64,000 nt of DNA. It comes from Acidobacteriaceae bacterium. Lineage in GTDB: Bacteria; Acidobacteriota; Terriglobia; Terriglobales; Acidobacteriaceae. The notes beneath the pieces were generated by a model. The model ran no database searches, had not been told where the DNA came from, and saw nothing but the letters and a program-made list of their open reading frames with translations. Numbering within the stretch: the stretch's first letter is position 1; each line of letters opens with the position of its first letter. The stretch spans positions 1-64,000 of the forward strand of contig CAHJWL010000010.1 of the NCBI GenBank assembly GCA_903642235.1, read 5' to 3'. The position numbers and the translations under genes are program-made. Below, piece by piece: positions 27,934 to 37,161 of this stretch.

Positions 27934-29829
27934 GTGATCCCGGTTCGTTATCCCGTTGTTCTCTCCACAGTCATCGCCGGCCTGGCCTGCCTTCTTTCCG
28001 GCTGCGGTTCCAGCTCCACCCCGCCTGCCTCGGCAGACACATCCGGCACAGTCTCTCCCACCCCCGCTCCCGCCCCCTCCGCTCCCGGCACCCTGCAGGG
28101 CCGCGCCCAGGCCGGACCCAGCCAGATCGCCGGTGCCCACATCTATCTCCTCGCCGCAGGCACCTCCGGCTACGGCGGCGCCAGCATCTCGCTCCTCGAT
28201 CCCGCCGCGCCCGGCGTTCTTACTGACGAAATCGGCAGCTACGTCCTCAGCGATGCGAGAGGAAACTTCGGCCTTACCGGTACCTACCAGTGCACCCCTG
28301 GCCAGTTCGTCTACGTGCTGGCGCGTGGCGGTTCGCCCGGTGGCGAGATCCTCAACCCCTACCTCTCTCTGCTCTCCACCTTCGGCGTCTGCCCCTCCTC
28401 CGGTAACTTCACAGATCAGATCAGCTTCGTAAACATCAATCAGGTCTCAACGGCTGTCGGCGTCTATGCACTCGCCGGCTTCATGGCGGATAGCGTGCAC
28501 GTCAGTGCCGGCCCATCGCCCAACGCGCTCAAAGGCCTTGCCAACGCCTTCCTCTCCGTCGGCAATCTCGTAGATATTGGCACCGGTGCAGCAAACCCCT
28601 ACACACCTGCCGGCAACGGATCCATCCCCGTCGCGACCATCAATACTCTCGCCAACATCATCGTGCCCTGCTCCAACTCCTCCGCCGCCTGCGCCGCCCT
28701 CTTTGCGCTGACGCCGGATCTTGCCGGGAACGCACCCGCCGACACCGTTCAGGCTCTCCGCAACATCACGCAGAATCCCGCCGCAAACGTCGCCGCACTC
28801 TTTGCCCTGGCCGGCCCGCAACCCTTTCAGCCGGCGCTCTCCGCCGCCCCGAACGACTGGACCGTTGGCATCACCTACTTCTCCGACACCCTGGCTGGCC
28901 CCTACTTTCCTGCCTTCGACGCCGATGGCAACCTTTGGGTGCCGGCCTACGCCAACAACACCCTCGCCGAGTTCGACCCCTTCGGCAACCCGCTCTCCGG
29001 TGCAAACGGCTTCTCTGGCGGCGGTCTCGCCCAGCCCTTCTCCGTCGCCATCGACTCCTCCGGCGACGCCTGGGTCTCCAGCTACGGCGCCATCTCCCCC
29101 GGCGCGCCGGTCGTCTCCGAGTTCGCCCCGAACGGCACAGCCATCACCTCAAATGGCTTCTCCTGCGGCAAAAGCTGCTCCTTCCTTGCCATGGATTCGG
29201 CTCAGAACCTCTGGGTCTCGGGCTCCCCCCAGATCTCCGTCCTGCGTAACTCCGGCACCATGCTTACTGCCTTTACCCCCAACAGCTTCGCATCCGGCTT
29301 AGCCGTGGATAGGGAGGGCCGCGGCTGGGCCATCGGCTCCGGTCGCAATCTCTCGCGGCTCACCGTTCCGGCGACCATCGCCCAGTTCGCAGAAGGCGTA
29401 ACCGCCGTCGCCGGAAACGAGACCAACGCGCTCGCTATCGACGCCGACGACAGCATCTGGTTCACCAGCCCGAAGAACAACGCGCTCGGCAAATTCTCTG
29501 CCGCCGGCTCAGCCCTCTCGCCTGCCGCGGGCTTCACCGGCGGCGGGCTGAACGGCCCCACCGGTGTCGCCGTCGACGGTGCCGGCCGTGTCTGGGTCGC
29601 CAATCGTGACGGCAACTCCATCTCGGCCTTCGACGCCACGGGCAAGCCGATCTCCGCTTCCACTGGTTTTCAGGCCGCCGGTGTCTCGAACCCCCGCGGC
29701 ATCGCCGTTGATCCCAGTGGCAACGTCTGGGTCACTGACTTCACCGGCAACGCAGTCACGGAGTTCCTCGGAGCCGCCTCACCCACCGCTACGCCGTTGA
29801 CCTCCGCCAATCACGGCCGGAAGCCGTGA
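27934..29829 (+). CDS. Lipoprotein with NHL/Vgb-like beta-propeller repeats
   Basis: A 631-residue protein that begins at GTG 27934 (GGAG nine bases upstream). The signal peptide ends in a lipobox, LACLLSGCGS, so the protein is probably lipid-anchored outside the inner membrane. A Pro/Ser/Ala-rich linker follows, then an acidobacterial-type domain (about 50-290) with two disulphide-ready Cys pairs, and at least five NHL-like repeats, of which GIAVDPSGNVWVTDFTGNAV and GVAVDGAGRVWVANRDGNSI are the clearest. Such propellers bind ligands or act as lyases (Vgb); the role here is unknown. It is flanked by an 18-base repeat array and a convergent peptidase gene. Confidence 0.8.
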   Translation: MIPVRYPVVLSTVIAGLACLLSGCGSSSTPPASADTSGTVSPTPAPAPSAPGTLQGRAQAGPSQIAGAHIYLLAAGTSGYGGASISLLDPAAPGVLTDEIGSYVLSDARGNFGLTGTYQCTPGQFVYVLARGGSPGGEILNPYLSLLSTFGVCPSSGNFTDQISFVNINQVSTAVGVYALAGFMADSVHVSAGPSPNALKGLANAFLSVGNLVDIGTGAANPYTPAGNGSIPVATINTLANIIVPCSNSSAACAALFALTPDLAGNAPADTVQALRNITQNPAANVAALFALAGPQPFQPALSAAPNDWTVGITYFSDTLAGPYFPAFDADGNLWVPAYANNTLAEFDPFGNPLSGANGFSGGGLAQPFSVAIDSSGDAWVSSYGAISPGAPVVSEFAPNGTAITSNGFSCGKSCSFLAMDSAQNLWVSGSPQISVLRNSGTMLTAFTPNSFASGLAVDREGRGWAIGSGRNLSRLTVPATIAQFAEGVTAVAGNETNALAIDADDSIWFTSPKNNALGKFSAAGSALSPAAGFTGGGLNGPTGVAVDGAGRVWVANRDGNSISAFDATGKPISASTGFQAAGVSNPRGIAVDPSGNVWVTDFTGNAVTEFLGAASPTATPLTSANHGRKP

Positions 29830-29883
29830 TTTAGGTGTACATTTCCTGCAGAAATGGTGCAGCGAAGGCCTTTTAGAGCCACG

Positions 29884-31548
29884 CTAACGACCATTTTGCG
29901 TCGATCGGATAAAGGCAGAGGCATACTCGTGCATCCCCTTCAGCCCCTCTTCGTTGATGTACACCATGTGCCCGGTCGGAAAGAAATGGTAGCTGATGTT
30001 GTCCTCGAGCGAGGCCGGCATAGGCAGGTGCTTCATCTCGTAAACTGAACCAAAATAAAGGGTTCCGAGATCGAAGTATCCACCCATCAGCATCACTTTC
30101 AAGCGCGGATTGTGCTTCATCGCGCTCGCCAGATCGCTCATCACGTTGACGCTCGCATCCGGTCGTCCGCCGCCCGGCGCTGCATGCCGCAGCTCCCAGT
30201 CAAACCCCGGCAAAGCATACGCACTCGGCATGTACGTCGCTTGCTCACCGTACTTCAAGTCATTGCGAACATAGGAGTTAATGGCCGCGTTGAAGGCCGA
30301 GCTGATGCTGTTTGTGAACGGATCGTACTCCGCCTCCGAGCTCAGAGGATCTATCGCCGGCCCCTGGTAGCGCGAGTCCAGCCGGCCAACGGTAAGGTTT
30401 TCAGCGCCAAGCAGCTGTTGCGAAAACTGCGCGCCGCTCATTCGAAGGTTTGCCTTGGTCCAGTAGGCCGCCGGTATCCCTGTGAAAGCATTGAGCTTTT
30501 CCGCCACGGCCTGCTTCCGCGCGGGCGGCAGATCAGACCCTTGCAGAAGGGCGGACGCATACTCGCCCAACGTGTACTCCTCAACCTGCTTGAGGAAAGG
30601 CAGGAGCTCCGCCGGCTGGTTCGGCACCTTCTTGTGGTACCAGGCAGTAGCCGCAAAGCTAGGCAGAGCAGCAACATACGCGATGTCAGTACCAGGGTTG
30701 GCGCCAGGACCGTCCGCTGTGATGTCGAAGTTGAAGATCTGGCTCAGCAGCATGACACCGTTTAGATCCAGATGATCTTCCAGAATGTTCGACAGAACTG
30801 CGGAGCGGGTCGTACCGTAACTCTCGCCAAACAGATACTTGGGAGAGTTCCAGCGGTTGTACTTCGTCAGGAAGCGCCGAACAAAACGATCAAAGGCATG
30901 GGCGTCCTGATCTGTCCCCCAGAAGGCCTTCGCCGCATCCTTGCCCATGATGCGGCTAAAGCCGGTGCCGGGCGCGTCGATGAAGACCAGGTCGGTCGCA
31001 TCGAGCAGGCTGTACTGGTTTTCGACCATCCGGTAGGGTGCGGCCGTATCGTGCTGAGCGTCTGTCGTCACAACGCGCCGGGGTCCGAAGCTGCCCATAT
31101 GCAGCCACATAGTGCTGGACCCCGGGCCGCCGTTATAGAGGAACGTGACAGGACGAACCTCTCCGGGTGCTGTCTTCGTAAAGTACGCGGCGTAAAAGAT
31201 ACGAGCGGTGGGCGGAGCCTCTTCGGGCTTTTCGCGATCAGGCTGGCGGACGCCAGCCTCTGGCAGGAGCTTGCCGTCAAAGGCCAGCGTCGCATCCTGC
31301 GCGTCCGTGGCGCCAACGGTCAGTGTGCCGGCAATCGCGCGGTAATTCACAAGCTGCCCGCCTACGTGGACCACGCCGTCCGTTGTGGAATCGGCCGGAG
31401 CCGCGGGCGGCGGAACCGCCGCGGGGGAGCCCTGTACAACTACCTTCTCACCGGATTTTGCGCCGGAAGCAAGATCGGCGGGTGCCTGAGCGTTGGTCAG
31501 CAGGGACGAGGTGCAAAGAGTCGCGGCGAAAGCGAGACGACGGAGCAA
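29884..31548 (-). CDS. Secreted S10 serine carboxypeptidase-like protein
   Basis: A 554-residue protein with a signal peptide (MLRRLAFAATLCTSSLLTNAQ). It has the alpha/beta-hydrolase fold of peptidase family S10: FLYNGGPGSSTMW forms the oxyanion hole, FGESYGTTR carries the nucleophile Ser243, GGYFDLGT the Asp and TGHMVY the His, so the triad is complete. Family members remove C-terminal residues, mainly at acid pH, which suits an acidophilic soil bacterium. It diverges from the large TonB receptor at 31812 across 263 bases with no other gene; shared regulation for peptide scavenging is possible but not shown. Confidence 0.87.
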   Translation of the reverse strand: MLRRLAFAATLCTSSLLTNAQAPADLASGAKSGEKVVVQGSPAAVPPPAAPADSTTDGVVHVGGQLVNYRAIAGTLTVGATDAQDATLAFDGKLLPEAGVRQPDREKPEEAPPTARIFYAAYFTKTAPGEVRPVTFLYNGGPGSSTMWLHMGSFGPRRVVTTDAQHDTAAPYRMVENQYSLLDATDLVFIDAPGTGFSRIMGKDAAKAFWGTDQDAHAFDRFVRRFLTKYNRWNSPKYLFGESYGTTRSAVLSNILEDHLDLNGVMLLSQIFNFDITADGPGANPGTDIAYVAALPSFAATAWYHKKVPNQPAELLPFLKQVEEYTLGEYASALLQGSDLPPARKQAVAEKLNAFTGIPAAYWTKANLRMSGAQFSQQLLGAENLTVGRLDSRYQGPAIDPLSSEAEYDPFTNSISSAFNAAINSYVRNDLKYGEQATYMPSAYALPGFDWELRHAAPGGGRPDASVNVMSDLASAMKHNPRLKVMLMGGYFDLGTLYFGSVYEMKHLPMPASLEDNISYHFFPTGHMVYINEEGLKGMHEYASAFIRSTQNGR

Positions 31549-31811
31549 GCGCGGAGTACCTCAGGCTGAAGTTGAAGGCGGGTCTGTGGCGATTGTAGAG
31601 CCTGATCCGGTTTTCAGGGATGCAGCTTCCCTTGCCTTTTCTTCCGTCTCGTGAAGCCGCTGCTCGCTTGCAGGCAGGAGAACGTGCATTTTAAAGAATG
31701 CGGTGACGGCGGCTCCGCTCGCGGGCAGGCTGCCGAAAGCAGGTTCGCAGGGCGTGCACACGTCGTTTGCAGACATCGTACAGAGCTCAACAACCTACCA
31801 CGAGGCCACTC

Positions 31812-34800
31812 ATGTTCCTTGTTCCTAGAAAATTCTTGTTTCTGCTTTTCATCTTCGGTGCCGGCATTCTTGCCGATGCACAATCAACGCTCGGTTCTAT
31901 CAACGGAACGGTTCATGATGGAAGCGGGGCCATCGTTCCGGGAGCGACGGTCACCCTGCATAGAAACGAGACCAACACAGATCGAAGTGTGACAGCCGGG
32001 GTGGACGGCACGTACACGGCACTGAACCTTGAGGCGGGAACGTACTCGGTTCGTGCAGAGCGCGACGGATTTGCCCCCAATACCAGCACAAATATTCACC
32101 TTGACTCACGCCAGCAACTACGTCTGGATGTGAACCTGTCGGTTGCAGCCGTGAGCCAGACGGTGCAGGTGGACGCCTCGGACGCGGGAACTATCACGAC
32201 GGACAACGCATCGATCTCCGCGGCGCTCAGCCCGCGCGATGTGCTGAATCTGCCGGCCAACTACCGGGGCGCGGGTTCGACCTCGCCACTGAACGTCATC
32301 CAGACGTTACCGGGCGTGCAGCCGGACTCCGGCAGCTATCCTCCGACTGCCTCCACCTCACCGAATCCGACAATCAAGTTCTCCATTCAGGGCGGTCTCC
32401 CGTCGCAGTCGGAGACCACGGTCGACGGCATCTCCGCGCAGAACCAAACGAACAACAACATACAGGCCGATGCGTTCCCCTCAGCCGAATCGATTGCCGA
32501 GATTCGTGTAGACGGTGTAAGCAACAACGCCGAGTACGGCCAACCCGGTGAGATCACGACCATCACCAAATCCGGCAGCAACCAGGTACACGGCAGCGCC
32601 TTCTGGTATTTCCAGAACCGCGCCTTTGACGCGATCCCGTATGGGACAGATGCGGCAAACAAGCCCCAGAAAGTCGCAAATGATTTTGGCGGGTCCTTTG
32701 GTGGGCCGCTTGTGCTCCCGCACCTCTACAACGGCCGAAACAGAACCTTCATCTTCGGCACCTACGAAGGTCTGCGATTCCCGCAGGCGGTCGTCCGGCA
32801 GTTGCTGGTGCCGACCGTGCGGATGAAGCAGGGCGACTTCTCGCAGGAGACCGCCACGCTGACCAACCCGATCACTGGACAGCCCTTTGCCGGGGCGCGT
32901 CTGCCTTCCATCAACGCAAGCTCGGCGGCGTTTCTGCCGATCTTCCCGGACCCCAATGTTGGTGTCGGGGAGTCCGTTCAGACAGCTCTCACAGCTCGCG
33001 GGTACAACTACCTGACGACACGGCGCAACGATATCGATTCCAATCAGTTTGATCTGCGCGGCGACCAGAACTTTGGGCAGCGGTTGACGATGTTTGCGCG
33101 CTATACCTACAAGAACATCGACCAGACACAGCCGGCGGATCTGGCGCTGCCGAACGGTACATCGTTTGCGCGCTACCGTATCTTCGCAACCGCGGCCAAC
33201 TACTCCATCACGCCGCATCTGGTGGATGAGTTCCGCTTCGGCTTCACGCTTGAGGAGGATGGCAGCACGAATAACTTCAACGGGAAAGGTCTCGTGGCGG
33301 GTGCAAACTTCTCCGGGCTCAGTGCAGCGCCGCCCTTCAACGGACTAAGCCATCTTGGATTTACGCAGCTGAGCTCCGGAGGAACGCGACTGAACTCCAG
33401 CGAACGCTCCCGCATCTTTCAATACGTTGATAACCTGACGTGGCAGAAGGGTCAGCATACGCTGCGCTTCGGCGCGGACCTGCGGCACCTGGGCGCCTAC
33501 ACGCCGCTCAGCTTCTACCCCGGCGACAATTATGGCACGTTCTACTTTCAGCAGAACGGGAGCTATACCGGCCAGGAGTTCGCCGACTTTCTGATCGGTG
33601 CGCCGTACCTGAGCCAGCAGGACAATGTGCAGAGCGACAACAGCGGCACGGCGAATGCCTATGCCGTGTATGCGCAGGATAGCTGGAGGGCGACACCGAA
33701 CCTGAGCCTGACCTTCGGCCTGCGATACGAGTTTCACCCGGCCTTTGCGACCACGAGTGAGGTGATCGGCAACTTCGATCCGTCAACAGCAAAGTCCGGT
33801 CGCATCATCTACAACGCGGGGCACGCAAGCCAACTGGATCCCCAGGAGCTCGCAAACGTGAACGCCTGCCCCACAGCCGGTGTGACCAACCCCTACGCGA
33901 CAGGGCAGACGGTCAATGGTGCGCCCTGCACCCCAGTGGTTACAAATACAGAAGCAGGTCTGCCGGCGGGCCTGCGCACGTCACCCAAGCTGCGGTTTGC
34001 GCCGCGCTTTGGTTTTGCCTATCGGCCGTTCGGGAACGACAAGACGGCCCTTCGCGGGGGCGTAGGCTACTACAACATCACCACTACCGGAGCGCTCTTC
34101 TACGCGTTGACGGGTACGGTCAGCAGCAACCTGCGCAGCTACTACAACGCACAGACGCCGGGTGGCGGGCTGGCCTTTACCTTCCCTGACGTCTCCCCAC
34201 AGAGCGCGGTCTTCGTGCCTACGCCGGGCAGTGTGGTCTTTTACTCGGCGATTGACACGCAATGGCACGATCCCTACTCCCTCCAGACAAACCTTTCGAT
34301 CGACCATGACTTCGGTCGTGGATTCGGGCTGCGCGCTTCGTACATTGGCCTGAAGACGTGGCATCTGATCTGGCAGCCAGAGCTGAACATGCTGCCGTAC
34401 TCCTCGACGACGATCGCGCGCAACCAGCCTCGGTCGGCCTTTCCGTTTCCTAACTTTCTGAGCATTCCTACACGGTCGACCTCCGCGCAGGCTGACTACA
34501 ACGCGGGTCAGGTGGAGTTGTCGCATCGCTTTGCGCGCGGACTCTCGTTCAATTCGTCCTACACCTACGCAAAGAATCTCTCGGATAATCAGGGAACGTT
34601 CGGCGCGGGCGGCGGTGGAGCCACCTTCGTTGACGAGCAGGGCGGCTATAACGCGACCTACAGCTACGACCGGCACATCGATTATGGCAATGTGAACGGA
34701 ACGCGGCGCCACCGCTTTCTCTCAAGCGGCGTGGCCCAACTGCCGATCGGGCGTGGACAGCATTTCGGTGGCGGCATGAACCGGTTTGCGGATGCGGCCG

Positions 34801-35369
34801 TGGGCGGCTGGCAGGTCTCGGGCATCTTCCTGATGCAGACAGGAAGCTTTCTCACGCCAGTTCTCTCCAGCAGCAACGTTGATCCCTCCGGCACAGGCTC
34901 AGGCACAATTTACACCGGCGCACAGCGGCCGGATCGCGTCGCGAACGGAAACAGCTCGCGGCATAACCGAAACGGCTGGTTCAACAACGCTGCCTTTGCA
35001 TGCCCGGGCCGTGTCGGCTACAGCTCGCTGCTGACGAATGCAAGTGGCGCAAGCCCATGCAATGTAGGCGGGTTCGACGCGCAGGGCAATGCGGTGGCGC
35101 CCATCGGACGCTTCGGCACTTCCTCGGTCGGCGACGTCAACGGGCCGGGCACGATCAGTCTCTCAACCGGACTAAGCAAGTCGTTCGTGCTCGTTGAAGG
35201 CGTGCGGCTCCGGGCAGAGGGAACCTTCACCAATGTGCTGAACCACACCAACCTTGCGGACCCGAATCTCGATGTGACAAGCCCGGCCTTCGGCACCATC
35301 ACGCAGTCGCGAGGCTCTGACTTCGGCGGAAACCGGACCGGGCAGGTGTCCATGAAGCTTGAGTTCTAG
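31812..35369 (+). CDS. Oar-type TonB-dependent receptor
   Basis: Large outer-membrane protein of 1185 residues when started at ATG 31812, preceded by GAGG. The signal peptide is MFLVPRKFLFLLFIFGAGIL to ADAQ. A CarboxypepD-regulatory domain follows (STLGSINGTVHDGSGAIVPG and AGTYSVRAERDGF), then the plug (VDGISAQNQTNNNIQADAF, EYGQPGEITTITKSGSN), and a long beta-barrel ending in LEF. This is the architecture of the many Oar-like receptors of Terriglobia, thought to import oligosaccharide or peptide ligands. The divergent S10 peptidase may provide peptides; that is inference. Confidence 0.88.
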   Translation: MFLVPRKFLFLLFIFGAGILADAQSTLGSINGTVHDGSGAIVPGATVTLHRNETNTDRSVTAGVDGTYTALNLEAGTYSVRAERDGFAPNTSTNIHLDSRQQLRLDVNLSVAAVSQTVQVDASDAGTITTDNASISAALSPRDVLNLPANYRGAGSTSPLNVIQTLPGVQPDSGSYPPTASTSPNPTIKFSIQGGLPSQSETTVDGISAQNQTNNNIQADAFPSAESIAEIRVDGVSNNAEYGQPGEITTITKSGSNQVHGSAFWYFQNRAFDAIPYGTDAANKPQKVANDFGGSFGGPLVLPHLYNGRNRTFIFGTYEGLRFPQAVVRQLLVPTVRMKQGDFSQETATLTNPITGQPFAGARLPSINASSAAFLPIFPDPNVGVGESVQTALTARGYNYLTTRRNDIDSNQFDLRGDQNFGQRLTMFARYTYKNIDQTQPADLALPNGTSFARYRIFATAANYSITPHLVDEFRFGFTLEEDGSTNNFNGKGLVAGANFSGLSAAPPFNGLSHLGFTQLSSGGTRLNSSERSRIFQYVDNLTWQKGQHTLRFGADLRHLGAYTPLSFYPGDNYGTFYFQQNGSYTGQEFADFLIGAPYLSQQDNVQSDNSGTANAYAVYAQDSWRATPNLSLTFGLRYEFHPAFATTSEVIGNFDPSTAKSGRIIYNAGHASQLDPQELANVNACPTAGVTNPYATGQTVNGAPCTPVVTNTEAGLPAGLRTSPKLRFAPRFGFAYRPFGNDKTALRGGVGYYNITTTGALFYALTGTVSSNLRSYYNAQTPGGGLAFTFPDVSPQSAVFVPTPGSVVFYSAIDTQWHDPYSLQTNLSIDHDFGRGFGLRASYIGLKTWHLIWQPELNMLPYSSTTIARNQPRSAFPFPNFLSIPTRSTSAQADYNAGQVELSHRFARGLSFNSSYTYAKNLSDNQGTFGAGGGGATFVDEQGGYNATYSYDRHIDYGNVNGTRRHRFLSSGVAQLPIGRGQHFGGGMNRFADAAVGGWQVSGIFLMQTGSFLTPVLSSSNVDPSGTGSGTIYTGAQRPDRVANGNSSRHNRNGWFNNAAFACPGRVGYSSLLTNASGASPCNVGGFDAQGNAVAPIGRFGTSSVGDVNGPGTISLSTGLSKSFVLVEGVRLRAEGTFTNVLNHTNLADPNLDVTSPAFGTITQSRGSDFGGNRTGQVSMKLEF

Positions 35370-35412
35370 CGGCGGTGCATCAGATGGAGAAGAGAGACGA
35401 TGAGGGTGAGTG

Positions 35413-36075
35413 ATGGTTGAGGCGCTGCTGTGTGATATCGACGGAACCCTGGTGGAAAGTAATTGGCTCCACGCGGAGGCGTGGCAGCGATCCTTTGCGG
35501 TGTTAGGGATCCAGCTCGAGCTGGACACGCTGCGACGACAGATCGGCAAAGGCGGTGACGAACTGATTCCGGTCTTTGTATCCTGGTGGCGGCAGCATGC
35601 CGTCAGCGAGCCACTAAAGGCCTACCGCAAATTCCTGTTCGAGAGCGAGTACCTCTCGCAGGTAAAGCCACTGCCAAAGGCAAAGGAGTTCCTGGAGCGG
35701 GTGCAGGCAGCGGGCATCCGGCCGGCGCTGGCAACCTCCGCAAGCACAAAGGATCTTGAGATGTACAAGAGGCTTGTGGGAATGGAGGATCTGATTCAGG
35801 AGCAATCAAGCGCGGATGATACCGAGCGGGCGAAACCGCATCCGGATATCTTCCAGGCCACGCTCAAGAAGCTGAAGCTGCCCTGCGAGAAGGTACTGGC
35901 GCTCGGAGACACGCCCTACGACGCAGAGGCTGCGGGCAAGGCAGGCATCGCAACGATTGGTGTGGAGAGCGGCGGCTGGAGCCGTCCAGACCTGCTGGAG
36001 GCCGGATGCATCGAGGTCTACAAGGATGTAGCCGAGTTGCTGGAGCGCTTTGAAGAGAGTGCGCTGATGCGTTAG
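35413..36075 (+). CDS. HAD-superfamily hydrolase, phosphoglycolate phosphatase/beta-phosphoglucomutase-like
   Basis: A 220-residue HAD phosphatase (start ATG 35413 after GAGGGTGAG; a GTG directly before it at 35410 is also possible). Motif I is LLCDIDGTLVESNWLH with both catalytic Asp residues, motif II LATSASTKDLE, motif III the lysine in ERAKPHPDIF, motif IV LALGDTPYDAEAA. The helical cap lies between residues 20 and 90. It probably removes phosphate from a small sugar phosphate. The final four bases overlap the end of the convergent endonuclease III-like gene. Confidence 0.87.
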   Translation: MVEALLCDIDGTLVESNWLHAEAWQRSFAVLGIQLELDTLRRQIGKGGDELIPVFVSWWRQHAVSEPLKAYRKFLFESEYLSQVKPLPKAKEFLERVQAAGIRPALATSASTKDLEMYKRLVGMEDLIQEQSSADDTERAKPHPDIFQATLKKLKLPCEKVLALGDTPYDAEAAGKAGIATIGVESGGWSRPDLLEAGCIEVYKDVAELLERFEESALMR

Positions 36076-36815
36076 GTCTGCGGATCGGCAACCACGTGGC
36101 TCTGACCGTAGCGGCAGAGCTTGAGCAGGGGGCATTTGCGGCAGTGTGGCTCGGTAAAGAGGCACAGCGTCTGACCGTGAATCTTAAAAAGCGCATGGTC
36201 CTGCTGGAGTATCTCAGGTGTCCAGGTCTCAGGAACGAGGCGCATCAGCAGCTCTTCCGTACGCTCGGCATCGCCTCGCGGCGTGAGTCCAATGCGATGT
36301 GCGACACGCATATGGTGCGAGTTCATCACCAGCGCGGGGCGGCGCAGAGTGGAGAAGTTCACTACTTCTGCTGAGACCATGGGCCCGGCACCAGGGAATT
36401 GTTCAATCCAGGCGCGGACCTTCTCCGTCCGGTACTTCGCGAGGAAGTCAAGGGAGAGCTCGCCAGTGCGCGCGGTGATCTGCTGCAGTGCCAGCTTGAG
36501 ATGAGGCGCCTTCTGCTCAGGGTAGGTGACGTCCGCGATTGTCTCCTGGATGGCATCGACCGGGGCCTCACGCAAGTTCTCCCATGTACCAAAGCGGGTG
36601 CGAAGCTTTGCCAGCGCGGCATACGTTATCTTCGTGCGTGTACGTGCCGCAAGCACGGAGTAGATAAACTGCGTGAGCGGATCCCAACGCTCGCGTTCTG
36701 CTGGCTCGCCATAGTAGCCGAGCAGAAGCCGATGGATGTAGGGCAGCCGATCAGGGTCTGCCGGCTGCGTTTTGGGGGGAGGAACGTGCGCGTCTGGAAA
36801 GAGGCTTTCAGTCAT
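36072..36815 (-). CDS. Endonuclease III-like FeS protein lacking the catalytic Lys and Asp
   Basis: A 247-residue HhH-GPD protein. The helix-hairpin-helix region (EQFPGAGPMVSAEVVNFS) and the four-cysteine cluster loop (Cys218, 225, 228, 234; spacing 6-2-5 as in E. coli Nth) are intact. However, the position of the catalytic lysine (GRKTA in Nth, K120) is Met146 and that of the catalytic aspartate (VDTH in Nth, D138) is Asn165 (VMNSHHMR). The protein should therefore bind DNA and an iron-sulfur cluster but not act as a normal base-excision glycosylase/AP lyase. It may be a DNA sensor, or use other residues. Confidence 0.8.
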   Translation of the reverse strand: MTESLFPDAHVPPPKTQPADPDRLPYIHRLLLGYYGEPAERERWDPLTQFIYSVLAARTRTKITYAALAKLRTRFGTWENLREAPVDAIQETIADVTYPEQKAPHLKLALQQITARTGELSLDFLAKYRTEKVRAWIEQFPGAGPMVSAEVVNFSTLRRPALVMNSHHMRVAHRIGLTPRGDAERTEELLMRLVPETWTPEILQQDHALFKIHGQTLCLFTEPHCRKCPLLKLCRYGQSHVVADPQT

Positions 36816-36930
36816 CTGCTACTGGAACAGTCACATTCAAGTTGTACCTGAAGGGGTAGAAGCTGTTGTTCCCTGAAGGCTGGAAACGCTTGAAGTATGC
36901 CCGGAATGCTTCATCACAACGAAGAGACAG

Positions 36931-37080
36931 CTAGCCCTTCTTCATCTCGTTGAAGAGAGATCCGAATGGATCCTTGATCACGGTCGCGGCGATGTCGTCG
37001 ACCGACTTGCCCTGTTTGTACATGAGGTAGGCAGCGATGGCGCCTGAGGCAATCGTGATCCAGAAAAAAGCTTTGCGCAT
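36931..37080 (-). CDS. Small single-helix membrane protein, 49 aa
   Basis: A 50-codon frame from ATG 37080 to TAG 36931, with AGGAGA seven bases upstream of the start. It begins MRKAFFWITIASGAIAAYLM, one membrane helix, then a short hydrophilic tail (YKQGKSVDDIAATVIKDPFG, LFNEMKKG). The helix and the charged tail recall YtxH-type stress proteins but the match is loose. The ribosome binding site, the codon use and the position in an otherwise empty 346-base gap support a real gene. Confidence 0.65.
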   Translation of the reverse strand: MRKAFFWITIASGAIAAYLMYKQGKSVDDIAATVIKDPFGSLFNEMKKG

Positions 37081-37161
37081 AATAAATCTCCTGTGCAGCG
37101 GGATTCGCTGTCGGACGTCTTTGCGTTGAGATGCAGGAACCTCCGCGCGAGAGGCAGCGCC

